Of a stretch of DNA of 64,000 bases, positions 34,005-43,200 are shown in pieces. The stretch is taken from the NCBI GenBank assembly GCA_902762305.1, contig CACWNW010000008.1, forward strand, positions 124,001-188,000, in the 5' to 3' direction. A program made the translations under genes and the position numbers. The stretch's first letter is position 1; every line of letters begins with the position of its first letter. A model generated the notes under the pieces. It ran no database searches. It was not told the origin of the DNA and worked only from the letters and a program-made list of their open reading frames with translations. This stretch comes from Fibrobacter succinogenes. Its GTDB lineage: Bacteria; Fibrobacterota; Fibrobacteria; Fibrobacterales; Fibrobacteraceae.

Positions 34005-37000
34005 ATGGCCGAACCGAATATCAACATTCCCGAACGCAAGACGCAGGCGAAGGTAATCAAGTTCTTCAAGGACGAATTGCATTACGATTACCTGGGCAAT
34101 TTGTGCGAAGTGGCGAACAAGAACATTCGCGATGATGATCTGTTTGCGTTCTTGGTGCGCAAGCGGCACTATTCGGAAACGGTTGCACGCAAGGCCATCG
34201 CCGATTTGCAACATGCGGCGGGCGACCTGCAGCAAGGTTTATATTCTGCGAACAAGACGGTTTACAATTTGCTGAAGTATTCGCATCCGGTTTCTGATGC
34301 GGATGGCGAAAATATCAGCGTCTATTACATTGATTTTAAAAATCCGGCCAACAACCATTTTGCCATTGCCGAAGAGGTGACCGTTAGCAGTTCTTTCGGT
34401 TCCAAACGCCCGGACCTTGTCGTTTATATAAACGGCATTGCGGTCGCAGTAATTGAACTCAAGAAGAGTTCCGTTTCTGTTGCTGATGGTATTCGCCAGA
34501 ACCTGACGAACCAGAAGCATGATTTCATTGAGTCGTTCTTTACCACAATTCAGTATTGCCTGGCGGCAAACGAAAGCGAAGGTGTCCGCTACGGGACAAT
34601 CGCCACGCCAGAGAAGAAGTACTTGACCTGGAAGCAGGAGGCATTCCGTGAACGCTTGCAGGAACTGGACGACAACGATTTGATTATCGATGATAAGAGT
34701 TCGTCGTTTGACGGCGTTCTCTTCGAGAGTCTTTATTCGCTGTTCAACAAGGTCCGCTTCCTAGACTTGATTCATAACTTTATCATTTTTGATAATGGTG
34801 TAAAGAAGGTCTGCCGCTACAATCAGTATTACGCAATTCACCGCACGTACAACAGGATTACCACGCAAAAGAAGGGCGGTATTGTATGGCACACGCAGGG
34901 TTCGGGCAAATCGCTCACGATGGTCTGGCTTGCCAAGCGCCTGCTGCTGAACAATCCGAGTCGCAGAATTTTGATTGTCACTGACCGCGATGAGTTAGAC
35001 GACCAGATAGAACAGTTGTTCAAGGGTGTGGAAGAAAAGATTATTCGCACCAAGAGCGGTCGCGATTTGTTGGACCGTTTGAATTCTACCGAAGGTTCTA
35101 TCATTTGTTCGCTGGTTCACAAGTTCGGTCGCCGTGGCGGTGAAGTTACTGACGGTGATTACGAAAAGTTCTTGAAAGAAATCAAGGATTCGTTGCCGCC
35201 GAACTTCAGCGTGAAAGGTGATTTTGTCGTATTCGTGGATGAGTGCCACCGCACGCAATCGGGCAAGTTGCACAAGGCGATGACGGCTTTGATGCCTAAG
35301 GCGATTTTCGTGGGCTTTACCGGCACGCCACTTTTGAAGAAAGACAAGAAGACGAGTCTGGAAGTTTTTGGAAGCTACATTCATACATACAAATTCGACG
35401 AAGGTGTGCGCGATCACGTGATTCTTGACTTGCGTTACGAAGGCCGCGATGTTCCGCAAGATCTCCGCTCTCGCGAAAAGATTGATGAATGGTTTGATCT
35501 GAAAACTCGTGGCATGACGCCTGTCGCGAAGGCAAAACTGAAAGCCCGTTGGGCGAATATGCGCACGGTTTATTCGTCTTACGACCGCCTGAAAGCGATT
35601 GCGAACGATATCATCCTTGATTTTGCAAAGGACGCCCGTTTGGCGGAAGGTCGCGGGAATGCTATCCTTGTCGCGGATTCCATTTTTACGGCTTGCCGCT
35701 TCTACGAAATTTTTCAGGCATTGGGTTTTAAGAAATGCGCTATCATTTCTTCTTATACGCCGAATCCGGGCGACCTGCGTACCGATACGGTGAGCCTCGA
35801 TGAGGATACGGAAACTTTCAGGAAATACCAGATTTACCTGAAGATGGTCGGAGTCGAGGAAGGCGATGATACTTCTCGCATCGACAAGAAGGTGGAAGCT
35901 TTTGAGAAGGAAGCCAAACGCAAGTTCGTTGATGAACCGGCTAACATGAAGTTGCTCATTGTAGTCGATAAGCTGTTGACTGGTTTTGATGCTCCTCATT
36001 GCACATATCTGTATATCGACAAAAAGATGCAGGACCATGGCCTGTTCCAGGCGATTTGCCGCGTGAACCGTTTGGATGACGAGACGAAGCCCTTCGGTAT
36101 CATTATCGACTACAAGGAACTTTTCGACGATGTGACCGACAGTATGAACAAATACACATCGGGTGCATTCGAAGGCTACGATGACAGCGATGTTGATGGC
36201 TTGATTAAGGACCGTGCGACTGAAGCCGAGAAATATTTCAACAAGATTCTTGAAGAAATCGAGACGCTTTGTGAAGACGTGAAGCCGCCTAAAGATGAGT
36301 CGGACTACATTCACTTTTTCTGTGGCGAAAATATCAGTTGGTTGAACAATCCGGAAGAATTTGAGGCACTTGCCCGCCTGCGTGAGCGGTTCTATTCGTT
36401 GGCGAGTAGCTTGGCCCGTGCGTTTGCCGAATTGAAATCACAGATTTTGTCGTTGCCCTATACCGAAGCCGAGTGGAACGAAAAAGAAAAGTGTACCAAT
36501 GATTACGTGAATTTGCGTCAGGTGATTATGCAGGCGAGTGGTGACTTTGTTGATTTGAAAGCTTGCGAACCCGATATGCGGCATCTCATTGACAACTACA
36601 TTGCCGCCGGTGATTCCACAAAGATTATTGAATTTGACGACACGACCTTGCTGGATATCATTGAACTCTGCAAGTTTGATTTGACGGCAGGCAAAAAGAA
36701 AGTTCGCGAAAGCGCCGCAGAAAAGATCGAAAACAACATCCGCCGCAAAATCGTTGACCAGATAAACGTCAACCCTGCGTACTACAACAAAATGTCAGAA
36801 ATTCTTGACCAGTTGATTGAAGAACGCAAGAATGGGTTGATTGAATACAAAAAGTTGCTGGAACGCTATATTGAGCTTGCCAAGAAGGTAAATTCATCGG
36901 CTGCAAGCGAAGATTATCCGGTCTCCGTCAAGGGAAGTGCCGCAAAGCGTGCGATTTACGATAACTGCGGAAATGATGAGAAATTGACGAATAGAATTTA

Positions 37001-37148
37001 TGACGCCGTCATGAGTAGCATGCAGGCCGATTTCCGCAACAGCCCGGTGAAAATCAACAAGATTAAGCGCGCTCTTTCCGAGGTCTTGGACGATGATGCC
37101 GAAGTTGACCGCGTTTATGAACTCATCAGCAAGCAGAGTGAGTTCTAA
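34005..37148 (+). CDS. hsdR: Type I restriction endonuclease subunit R
   Basis: HsdR (1047 residues) carries the DNA-cleaving and translocating activity of the RM complex. An N-terminal PD-(D/E)xK nuclease region holds RPDLVVYINGIAVAVIELKK (about 133-152); the SF2 helicase part follows with TQGSGKSLTM (Walker A, about 300), VTDRDELDDQ, VDECHRTQ (motif II, about 410) and GFTGTPL (motif III). The C-terminal 200 residues are helical. It lies after the Septu pair and is GC-richer than it, matching hsdM. Its stop overlaps the start of the metallopeptidase gene by one base. Confidence 0.94.
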   Translation: MAEPNINIPERKTQAKVIKFFKDELHYDYLGNLCEVANKNIRDDDLFAFLVRKRHYSETVARKAIADLQHAAGDLQQGLYSANKTVYNLLKYSHPVSDADGENISVYYIDFKNPANNHFAIAEEVTVSSSFGSKRPDLVVYINGIAVAVIELKKSSVSVADGIRQNLTNQKHDFIESFFTTIQYCLAANESEGVRYGTIATPEKKYLTWKQEAFRERLQELDDNDLIIDDKSSSFDGVLFESLYSLFNKVRFLDLIHNFIIFDNGVKKVCRYNQYYAIHRTYNRITTQKKGGIVWHTQGSGKSLTMVWLAKRLLLNNPSRRILIVTDRDELDDQIEQLFKGVEEKIIRTKSGRDLLDRLNSTEGSIICSLVHKFGRRGGEVTDGDYEKFLKEIKDSLPPNFSVKGDFVVFVDECHRTQSGKLHKAMTALMPKAIFVGFTGTPLLKKDKKTSLEVFGSYIHTYKFDEGVRDHVILDLRYEGRDVPQDLRSREKIDEWFDLKTRGMTPVAKAKLKARWANMRTVYSSYDRLKAIANDIILDFAKDARLAEGRGNAILVADSIFTACRFYEIFQALGFKKCAIISSYTPNPGDLRTDTVSLDEDTETFRKYQIYLKMVGVEEGDDTSRIDKKVEAFEKEAKRKFVDEPANMKLLIVVDKLLTGFDAPHCTYLYIDKKMQDHGLFQAICRVNRLDDETKPFGIIIDYKELFDDVTDSMNKYTSGAFEGYDDSDVDGLIKDRATEAEKYFNKILEEIETLCEDVKPPKDESDYIHFFCGENISWLNNPEEFEALARLRERFYSLASSLARAFAELKSQILSLPYTEAEWNEKEKCTNDYVNLRQVIMQASGDFVDLKACEPDMRHLIDNYIAAGDSTKIIEFDDTTLLDIIELCKFDLTAGKKKVRESAAEKIENNIRRKIVDQINVNPAYYNKMSEILDQLIEERKNGLIEYKKLLERYIELAKKVNSSAASEDYPVSVKGSAAKRAIYDNCGNDEKLTNRIYDAVMSSMQADFRNSPVKINKIKRALSEVLDDDAEVDRVYELISKQSEF

Positions 37149-37843
37149 TGCGGATGCAAGTGTCGGGCATTACAGTTGCCGTTACAAAAAAGGATATCAA
37201 GAACATTCACCTCTCGGTGATGCCGCCCGATGGTGCTGTGCGAATTTCTGCACCGCTGAATCTTTCCGACGAATCTATCAAGATTTTTGTGCGCACCAAG
37301 GTTGCCTGGATTAAACGCCAGCAAGAGAAATTTGCAAATCAGGCGCGCTTGAGCGAGCGCGAGTACGTTTCTGGTGAATCCATCTTTATTTTCGGTCGCC
37401 AGTATTATTTGCGTGTAGAACATGACCGTGCAAATGGATTTGTAATAGACGGGCAAAGTGTGGTTCTGACTGTTCGCGAAGCAAGTACCGCACAACAGCG
37501 CGAAAACTACGTGAACGAAAAACTCCGTGAAATGCTTGTCGCCGAAATTGAAAAACGCTTACCCGCATGGGAAAAGAAAACGCATTTAAAATGCAACGGC
37601 TGGCAAACCAAAATCATGCAGAACAAATGGGGCAGTTGCAACCCAGTAGGGAAACTTTGGTTTAATTTGCATTTGGCGCATACGCCTATCCGCTGCCTGG
37701 ATTATGTGATTCTGCACGAACTCTTGCACCTGAAAGTTCGCCACCACAATAAAGATTATATCGCGCTACTTGACAAGTACATGCCCTTCTGGCAAGAAGT
37801 CCGCAAGGAACTCAATGATTTTGTCTTGATGCCGATGAAATAG
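37148..37843 (+). CDS. YgjP/WLM-type metallopeptidase
   Basis: The 231-residue protein belongs to the YgjP-like (DUF45/M48-related) metal-dependent hydrolases. The zinc motif HELLHLKVRHHNKDY starts at His190 (HExxH: His190, Glu191, His194), with a KWGSC box ahead of it, both diagnostic. Members frequently lie beside hsdR in type I RM operons; their role there is not known. The start overlaps the hsdR stop by one base, so it is part of that operon. Confidence 0.87.
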   Translation: MRMQVSGITVAVTKKDIKNIHLSVMPPDGAVRISAPLNLSDESIKIFVRTKVAWIKRQQEKFANQARLSEREYVSGESIFIFGRQYYLRVEHDRANGFVIDGQSVVLTVREASTAQQRENYVNEKLREMLVAEIEKRLPAWEKKTHLKCNGWQTKIMQNKWGSCNPVGKLWFNLHLAHTPIRCLDYVILHELLHLKVRHHNKDYIALLDKYMPFWQEVRKELNDFVLMPMK

Positions 37844-37855
37844 AAGGTTGCAAGA

Positions 37856-38482
37856 TTATTGTATTCTGAACCTATAGACGTTTTTGACTAGGGTTGTAAT
37901 TGGCTTTAGTACTTGCTTCTCGGTTAATTGTTGCACAATCGTGGATAGCTTGGGAATAATCGATTGGGCTTGAAGTGCGTTTGAAAAACTATTTAGGGAG
38001 ACGTTTTTCCTTGCATTTGAAAAAATTACCTTAAAGAGCTCTTCGAATTTTTTTGCGTCACTTAATTCTGGAGACAAGTCGATTACAATTTTTTCAGCGA
38101 TGGAAAGATCTTTTTCTCCATGTTCAAATAGAACTAAGGTGGGGCTATAAGTTGGCTCAATGCCGGTTTTCTGGAAAAAATCTTTGCAATAGTCCATGAA
38201 AGCGTTCTCATCGAAGACGTATTCGTTGTTTTCGAAAATATATTTTAAACCATCTTCTGATGATCCATTTACATATCCGGGAAGATAAAGGTTAATATCT
38301 TTGCCTGAAAATGTATTGAACCATTTTAGTGCGGGATGGATGATTTCTTTTGCTTTGGAAAATGAGAAGTCGACTAACAGAACCCCTATAGTTGATTTGA
38401 CGATTTTTGATTCTCGCTTGTTGAGTTCTTTGTGCATTGATTCTAAGGAGTCTGTTGGAATCAGTAGGTTTTCGATATTCAT
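37856..38482 (-). CDS. Hypothetical protein at the end of the defence island
   Basis: The 208-residue product (or 218 if it starts at 38512) is AT-rich, charged and mostly helical in the second half. It starts MNIENLLIPTDSLESMHKEL and contains a beta-type segment (STIGVLLVDFSFSKA). I recognise no domain. It is convergent with the metallopeptidase gene, 12 bases away, and marks the right end of the low-GC block. Neither start has a convincing ribosome-binding site; I prefer the ATG at 38482. Confidence 0.55.
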   Translation of the reverse strand: MNIENLLIPTDSLESMHKELNKRESKIVKSTIGVLLVDFSFSKAKEIIHPALKWFNTFSGKDINLYLPGYVNGSSEDGLKYIFENNEYVFDENAFMDYCKDFFQKTGIEPTYSPTLVLFEHGEKDLSIAEKIVIDLSPELSDAKKFEELFKVIFSNARKNVSLNSFSNALQAQSIIPKLSTIVQQLTEKQVLKPITTLVKNVYRFRIQ

Positions 38483-38687
38483 TTTTTTGTGATTTTGGAG
38501 TTTGTGTAACATCGTAAAATATACTCTGTTTGATGAATTGATGAAAAGTTATTTTATTCTTATTTCTCTGGCCGAATGGATATTTGTTTTTATTGCTTGC
38601 GTAGAAACAACGCTTTTCTCATTGAGTTTTGGCTTTAAAACATTTTGAACCCCTTTCCCGTTGTCTATTTTAAGTATATTCCCCCGT

Positions 38688-39764
38688 ATGAAACTCGTCC
38701 CGCTTGCACTTTTTGCCATTTCTGCGGTGTTCCTTGCCGCCTGTAGCGATAATCCTGCCTTGCCGAGGGAGGAGCCCGCGTCTTCTTCCGAGAGGTCGCT
38801 GTCCTCGGCTCGGAATGTGCAGTCTTCTTCCCAGGGCAATTTGTCTTCGGCTCGAGATCCGCAGTCTTCGTCCAGCGAGAACGGGGCGGCTTCGTCGAGT
38901 GAAGGCGGGGTTTCGGCCGGCAGTTCCGCCGTCGAACCGGTTTCGAGCGCGGTGCCGGAATCTAGTGCGGGCGAGGCGTCCAGTTCCAGCGTGGCTCCGG
39001 CTTCTTCCGATGATGACGACGGGGACGACGGCAAGTGTACGGATTGCGACAGTTTCACTGCGGCCGACCCGACGCTCACCGAGAATGGGGGAAAGGGCTC
39101 CGTGACGACTTACGGGAGCATTACCGCGAAGGAGACCAGCCTGGGCGGTGCTTGCAACTACGGACAAACGAATATCCAGTATTACGCTGCCATCCATGTG
39201 AATGTCTCGCCGGGCGATAACAAGGGCCCGTGGCAGGGAGGTGCTGCCTGCGGTGGCTGCGTGCGCGTGAAGGCGAGGACTCCCGATGGCTGGAAGCGCG
39301 TGACGGTGCGCATCACCGACCGTTGCCCTGATGCGAATTGTGGTGTGGACCTGGGCGGTGCTCCGGCGGCCGACATCATGGGCGACCGCGTGGGCCGTTA
39401 CTCGGGCGAATGGGAGTTCGTGAGCTGCGAGGGGGTCGAGGGCGTATGGGGCGATTCCACGTCGCTCTGGGTCAAGGAGGGCGCGAGCAAGTACTGGAGC
39501 ATTGTCCAGGTGCGCAACCCGAGGGACATGGTGGATTCCATCGCGATTTACGGCGTGGACACGCAGGATTCCTATGGGCTCGAAATGGTCGTGGGCACCG
39601 AGAACTTCTGGACGGTCCCGCCGGAGGTCTTGCAGGCAGATGGCCGTTACCGCGTCGTGGTGAAGTACCGCACGGGCAGGGACGACGAATGGCTTGTTAA
39701 GGGCTCCGAGCTAGCCGTGCCCGAGGCGAACCTTTACCTCTACGAACACCGCGCGGCTCAGTAG
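38688..39764 (+). CDS. Secreted lipoprotein expansin (EXLX-type)
   Basis: A lipoprotein signal peptide with lipobox LAAC (Cys19) is followed by a long Ser-rich linker (about 25-115) and an expansin module. Its first half is a double-psi barrel: GACNYGQTNIQYYAA, GAACGGCVRVK, VRITDRCPDANCGVDLGG, then a second carbohydrate-binding beta domain (about 260-355). Bacterial expansins loosen cellulose and plant cell walls without hydrolysis; the DRCPD Asp and the Cys pairs of active family members are here. Surface display as a lipoprotein would suit a fibre-degrading gut bacterium. A TATATT box lies 5 bases ahead of the start region with no Shine-Dalgarno. Confidence 0.85.
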   Translation: MKLVPLALFAISAVFLAACSDNPALPREEPASSSERSLSSARNVQSSSQGNLSSARDPQSSSSENGAASSSEGGVSAGSSAVEPVSSAVPESSAGEASSSSVAPASSDDDDGDDGKCTDCDSFTAADPTLTENGGKGSVTTYGSITAKETSLGGACNYGQTNIQYYAAIHVNVSPGDNKGPWQGGAACGGCVRVKARTPDGWKRVTVRITDRCPDANCGVDLGGAPAADIMGDRVGRYSGEWEFVSCEGVEGVWGDSTSLWVKEGASKYWSIVQVRNPRDMVDSIAIYGVDTQDSYGLEMVVGTENFWTVPPEVLQADGRYRVVVKYRTGRDDEWLVKGSELAVPEANLYLYEHRAAQ

Positions 39765-39880
39765 TGGCCGCAAAAGCTCGCTGTTCTTTTTGTAAAAAAA
39801 ATCTCATTTGAGGGGACTGCTGTAGAATATTTAGTTTGTTCGTGCTATATTTTCTATGTATTTGTTTAAGGAGGTTACGC

Positions 39881-40402
39881 ATGAAAAAGATACTCTTGAT
39901 ACTCTGCATTCTTGCAGGGGCTAGTTTTGCCCAGATTAGTGTTTCGCTCGGGTTCGGACAGTCTCAGGGCATAGTCGGTGTCGGGTACACCATGTTGGAT
40001 GGTCATCTATCCGCTAACGTCCATTTGGCGGCCTACAACTCAGATTACGATTTTATGGGGGGTATCGGGGTTGCCTATCGTTTTACAGGTTTGACTGGCC
40101 CTTACGTATTCCATTCTTCGGAATGGATAACCGGTGAAATTGTTGGCTTCTCGGTAACGAATGTGGGCACGGAGGATGCGGAATACACTGAGCATAGGAG
40201 GGATATCAATTACTGGCGATTGGTATTTGGTTTGGGGTATCAGCACATGTTCTTTAAGCATTTCGGTGCGTATTTCGAGATGGGCTTCGAGTTCTATGCT
40301 GGCAATGGCGGCTATTACACCCATTTCGGTGCTGACTATGGAACGCTTGATAACGACCAATTCGTTTCCCCTGCCGGTATCGGCATAGTCTTCGAATTCT
40401 AA
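39881..40402 (+). CDS. Small outer-membrane beta-barrel-like protein
   Basis: A signal peptide (MKKILLILCILAGASFAQ) precedes about 155 residues made of short alternating strands (VSLGFGQSQGIVGVGYTMLD, FGAYFEMGFEFYAGNGG) ending in Phe (GIGIVFEF), as in outer-membrane beta-barrels. AAGGAGG lies 6 bases before the ATG at 39881, which sets the start. No family is recognised. A TATATTTT box lies 28 bases upstream and a strong terminator follows. Confidence 0.7.
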   Translation: MKKILLILCILAGASFAQISVSLGFGQSQGIVGVGYTMLDGHLSANVHLAAYNSDYDFMGGIGVAYRFTGLTGPYVFHSSEWITGEIVGFSVTNVGTEDAEYTEHRRDINYWRLVFGLGYQHMFFKHFGAYFEMGFEFYAGNGGYYTHFGADYGTLDNDQFVSPAGIGIVFEF

Positions 40403-40425
40403 AAAAAAGCGAAAAAAACAACAAA

Positions 40426-40456
40426 AAAAGCCGGTTTCGCGAGGAAATCGGCTTTT
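40426..40456. terminator. Bidirectional terminator between the barrel gene and tRNA-Lys
   Basis: A 13-bp stem AAAAGCCGGTTTC/GAAATCGGCTTTT with the loop GCGAG lies between convergent units. On the plus strand it ends the gene before it; on the minus strand, tRNA-Lys reads into the same stem followed by two T-rich runs. Confidence 0.8.
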
Positions 40457-40458
40457 CG

Positions 40459-40531
<73 letters not shown>

Positions 40532-40653
40532 ATTGTCGCTTGGACGTGCCCAATTATAGCAAAATCATGCCGTATGGCAAGGGTTTTGGCGGCATGTTCT
40601 AAAAATAAAACGTTTTGACCCGTCTTTCATCTAAAAGGAACCCTTTCCTGCAT

Positions 40654-40688
40654 ATTCACTAGTAACTAGTAACTAGTAACTGACAACT
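40654..40688. repeat. Tandem heptamer repeat array 4 (5 units)
   Basis: Units ATTCACT, AGTAACT, AGTAACT, AGTAACT and GACAACT lie in the spacer between tRNA-Lys and the decarboxylase operon. The three identical units show the consensus AGTAACT most clearly. Confidence 0.8.
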
Positions 40689-40756
40689 AAATTACTATAT
40701 TCTCCCGCGTTGATTTTTATCAAACAGTTCACTTAATTAAATGGACACATTCCTAT

Positions 40757-41620
40757 ATGAATGAAACAGTACAGAATGCAGCCGATTCCGCAGTAGCCCC
40801 GGCCCCCGCCGCGGCCCCTGTCGCCGAAGAAGCTGTGCAGCAACCGGCTATCGTTGCAAGCGAACCGGCTGCCAAGGTGAAGGGCAAGTTCGACGAACAG
40901 CTCGGGCTCATGCTCCCCTCCGACGCAGCCCAGGTCCAGGCGCAGCTTTCTATGCCGGGCATGAGCGATGACATGGTTTACAAGATCGTGGAAACCCACG
41001 GTGGTAACCATGCGGTTCTCTACAAGACTTACGACCAGGCAGTGCTTGCCCGCGACGTGCGCGATTCCATCGAGAACGCCGCCGGCCACAAGGTTCTCCC
41101 CATCGCGAAGGCGAAGCTCGGGACCACCTACTGCAAGGGCGAATACTCCACCGAACAGGGCTGCAAGGGCGAATCCGACACGTTCGGCATCGGCTCCCTG
41201 GTTGAATTCCAGGCTACCGGCCTCATCGTGGTGATGTGCGTCATCATCGGTCTCACGGTGCTCTGCTACCTCATGAACTTCATCATGGCGAAGCTCGGCC
41301 TCAACAAGATCAAGGCTCCGGCCCCCGCGGTCAAGGCTGCTCCGGCTGCCGCCGCTGCTCCGGCCGCACCTCAAGCGATCGCCCCGGCCCACTGTGACTG
41401 GGACCCGAACGCCAAGAGCGTCCACCCGGGCTTCACCAACAAGCAGCTCCAGGCCTTCCTCGGCATTGCCGCCGTGGCCGCCTTGGAAGAACACCCCGGC
41501 ATGAGCAACGACACGTTCCTTGCCCTGGTGACCGCCGCTGCGACCCAGGCCATCGGTCAGCCCTGCCGCGTGACCGCCTACAGAAACATTAACTCCCCTG
41601 CTTGGACGATCGTCAAGTAA
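40757..41620 (+). CDS. OadG-like gamma subunit of a Na+-translocating decarboxylase, with extensions
   Basis: A single transmembrane helix (about 155-178, LVEFQATGLIVVMCVIIGLT) followed by an Ala/Pro-rich linker is typical of OadG/MmdD-type gamma/delta subunits. The protein is unusual in length (287 residues against about 80-120): it has a 150-residue N-terminal extension and a C-terminal domain (about 220-287, PAHCDWDPNAKSVHPGFTNK ... VTAYRNINSPAWTIVK). It is the first gene of a three-gene operon with a biotin carrier and the beta subunit. The complex would use decarboxylation of a carboxylic acid (oxaloacetate or methylmalonyl-CoA) to pump Na+. Confidence 0.75.
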   Translation: MNETVQNAADSAVAPAPAAAPVAEEAVQQPAIVASEPAAKVKGKFDEQLGLMLPSDAAQVQAQLSMPGMSDDMVYKIVETHGGNHAVLYKTYDQAVLARDVRDSIENAAGHKVLPIAKAKLGTTYCKGEYSTEQGCKGESDTFGIGSLVEFQATGLIVVMCVIIGLTVLCYLMNFIMAKLGLNKIKAPAPAVKAAPAAAAAPAAPQAIAPAHCDWDPNAKSVHPGFTNKQLQAFLGIAAVAALEEHPGMSNDTFLALVTAAATQAIGQPCRVTAYRNINSPAWTIVK

Positions 41621-41666
41621 GGCAAACTTTTAAAACTTAACAGGCTTATAGCCAGGAAAAATCAAA

Positions 41667-42026
41667 ATGAAGAAAACAGTCCGTATCAGTTTCGAAGGCA
41701 AGACCTACGACGTCGAAGTTGAAGTTCTTGATTCCGCCGTCGCCGCCGCTCCGGCAGCTCCGGTCGCCGCTGCCCCCGCTGCCGCTCCTGCCGCAGCTCC
41801 CGCCGCAGCCGGTGGTACCGAAGTGAAGTGCCCGCTCGCCGGTTCTGTGTTCAAGCTGAAGGTCAAGGTTGGCGACAAGGTTGAAGCCAACCAGGAAGTG
41901 GCCATCATCGAAGCCCTCAAGATGGAAAACCCGGTCGTCGCTCCGTGCGCCGGCACCGTCAACTCCATCTCCGTCAAGGAAACCGATACCGTCGTCGACG
42001 GCCAGACCCTCATGACCATCGCCTAA
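41667..42026 (+). CDS. Biotin carboxyl carrier protein (decarboxylase biotin subunit)
   Basis: The 119-residue protein has a short N-terminal part, a Ala/Pro linker (about 28-50), and a biotinyl domain with EALKMENP, where the Lys is the biotinylated residue. The canonical motif is EAMKM; here the second residue is Leu. It matches the MmdC/GcdC-type biotin subunit, carrying CO2 from the alpha subunit to the beta pump. AGGA lies 8 bases before the ATG. It lies between the gamma- and beta-like subunit genes. Confidence 0.88.
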   Translation: MKKTVRISFEGKTYDVEVEVLDSAVAAAPAAPVAAAPAAAPAAAPAAAGGTEVKCPLAGSVFKLKVKVGDKVEANQEVAIIEALKMENPVVAPCAGTVNSISVKETDTVVDGQTLMTIA

Positions 42027-42039
42027 GAGGTACAGATAA

Positions 42040-43200
42040 ATGAGTTCACTCTTAAATTCGGTCGTCGAGTTCGCGTGCGATACCGGATTCGCATATGTCA
42101 CCGGCCCCATGGTGATTATGTGGATCGTGAGTTTCGTGCTGATGTACTTGGCGATTGTCAAAAAGTATGAGCCGCTGCTGCTCTTGCCGATTTCTCTCGG
42201 CGCGCTGGCGGTGAATATCCCGAGCGCCGGGTTCTACGATGGCGGCTGGAGCATCGAAGGTATGTTCACGCCGACTGCCGGCCTCTACTACTACATCAGC
42301 CAGGGTATCCACCTGGAACTCTTCCCGCCCATCATCTTCTTGGGCGTGGGGGCCATGACGGACTTCGGACCGCTTATCGCCAACCCGCGTACGCTGCTCC
42401 TCGGCGGTGGCGCTCAGTTCGGCGTGTTCGCGACCATGTTCTGTGCCGTGGCTCTCGGTGGCTTTACTCTCGGTGAAGCAGCCTCCATCGGTATCATCGG
42501 CGGCGCCGACGGTCCGACCTCCATCTTCACTGCGAACAAACTTGCAAAGCACCTCATCGGACCTATCGCCGTGGCGGCCTACACCTACATGGCTCTCGTT
42601 CCGCTCATCCAGCCGCCTATCATGCGCCTGATGACCAACGACAAGGAAAGGAAGATTCGCATGAAGGCTCTCCGTCAGGTGAGCAAGGCCGAACGTATCG
42701 TGTTCGCCGTGATGGTGATGATCGTGTGCATCCTCGTGGTGCCCGATGCTTCTGCACTTATCATCATGCTTATGCTCGGTAACATCTTCAAGGAAGCCGG
42801 CGTCGTGGAACGTCTCGTGAAGACCTCTTCCAACGAACTCATGAACATCGTGACCATCTTCCTCGGTACTTCCGTGGGCCTCACGATGTCTGCCGACATC
42901 TTCCTGAAGCCGCAGACCCTCATGATTATCGCCATGGGCGTTGTCGCCTTCGGTTTCTCGACCGCTGCCGGCCTCTTCCTCGCGAAGATCATGAACTGGT
43001 GCTCTCCGAAGAACCCCGTGAACCCGCTCATCGGTTCTGCCGGCGTGTCCGCCGTGCCGATGGCTGCACGTGTTTCCCAGGTGGAAGGTGCCAAGTATGA
43101 CCCGCAGAACTTCCTCTTGATGCACGCCATGGGCCCGAACGTGGCCGGCGTTATCGGTACCGCAGTCTGCGCCGGTTACATGATTTCCAGACTCTCGTAG
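42040..43200 (+). CDS. Na+-translocating decarboxylase beta subunit
   Basis: The 386-residue protein has about nine to eleven hydrophobic helices and the OadB/MmdB/GcdB signature [19 protein letters not shown], with conserved Asp of the Na+ path. It decarboxylates carboxybiotin and pumps Na+ outward. GAGG lies 8 bases before the start. The alpha carboxyltransferase subunit is not in this operon and must be encoded elsewhere. In a succinate-forming Fibrobacter, methylmalonyl-CoA decarboxylase is a likely identity, but oxaloacetate decarboxylase is possible. Confidence 0.9.
   Translation: MSSLLNSVVEFACDTGFAYVTGPMVIMWIVSFVLMYLAIVKKYEPLLLLPISLGALAVNIPSAGFYDGGWSIEGMFTPTAGLYYYISQGIHLELFPPIIFLGVGAMTDFGPLIANPRTLLLGGGAQFGVFATMFCAVALGGFTLGEAASIGIIGGADGPTSIFTANKLAKHLIGPIAVAAYTYMALVPLIQPPIMRLMTNDKERKIRMKALRQVSKAERIVFAVMVMIVCILVVPDASALIIMLMLGNIFKEAGVVERLVKTSSNELMNIVTIFLGTSVGLTMSADIFLKPQTLMIIAMGVVAFGFSTAAGLFLAKIMNWCSPKNPVNPLIGSAGVSAVPMAARVSQVEGAKYDPQNFLLMHAMGPNVAGVIGTAVCAGYMISRLS

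Noticed and set aside
34995-36314. 439-codon open frame on the reverse strand
   Set aside because: Shadow of hsdR; the forward frame has nuclease and helicase motifs throughout.
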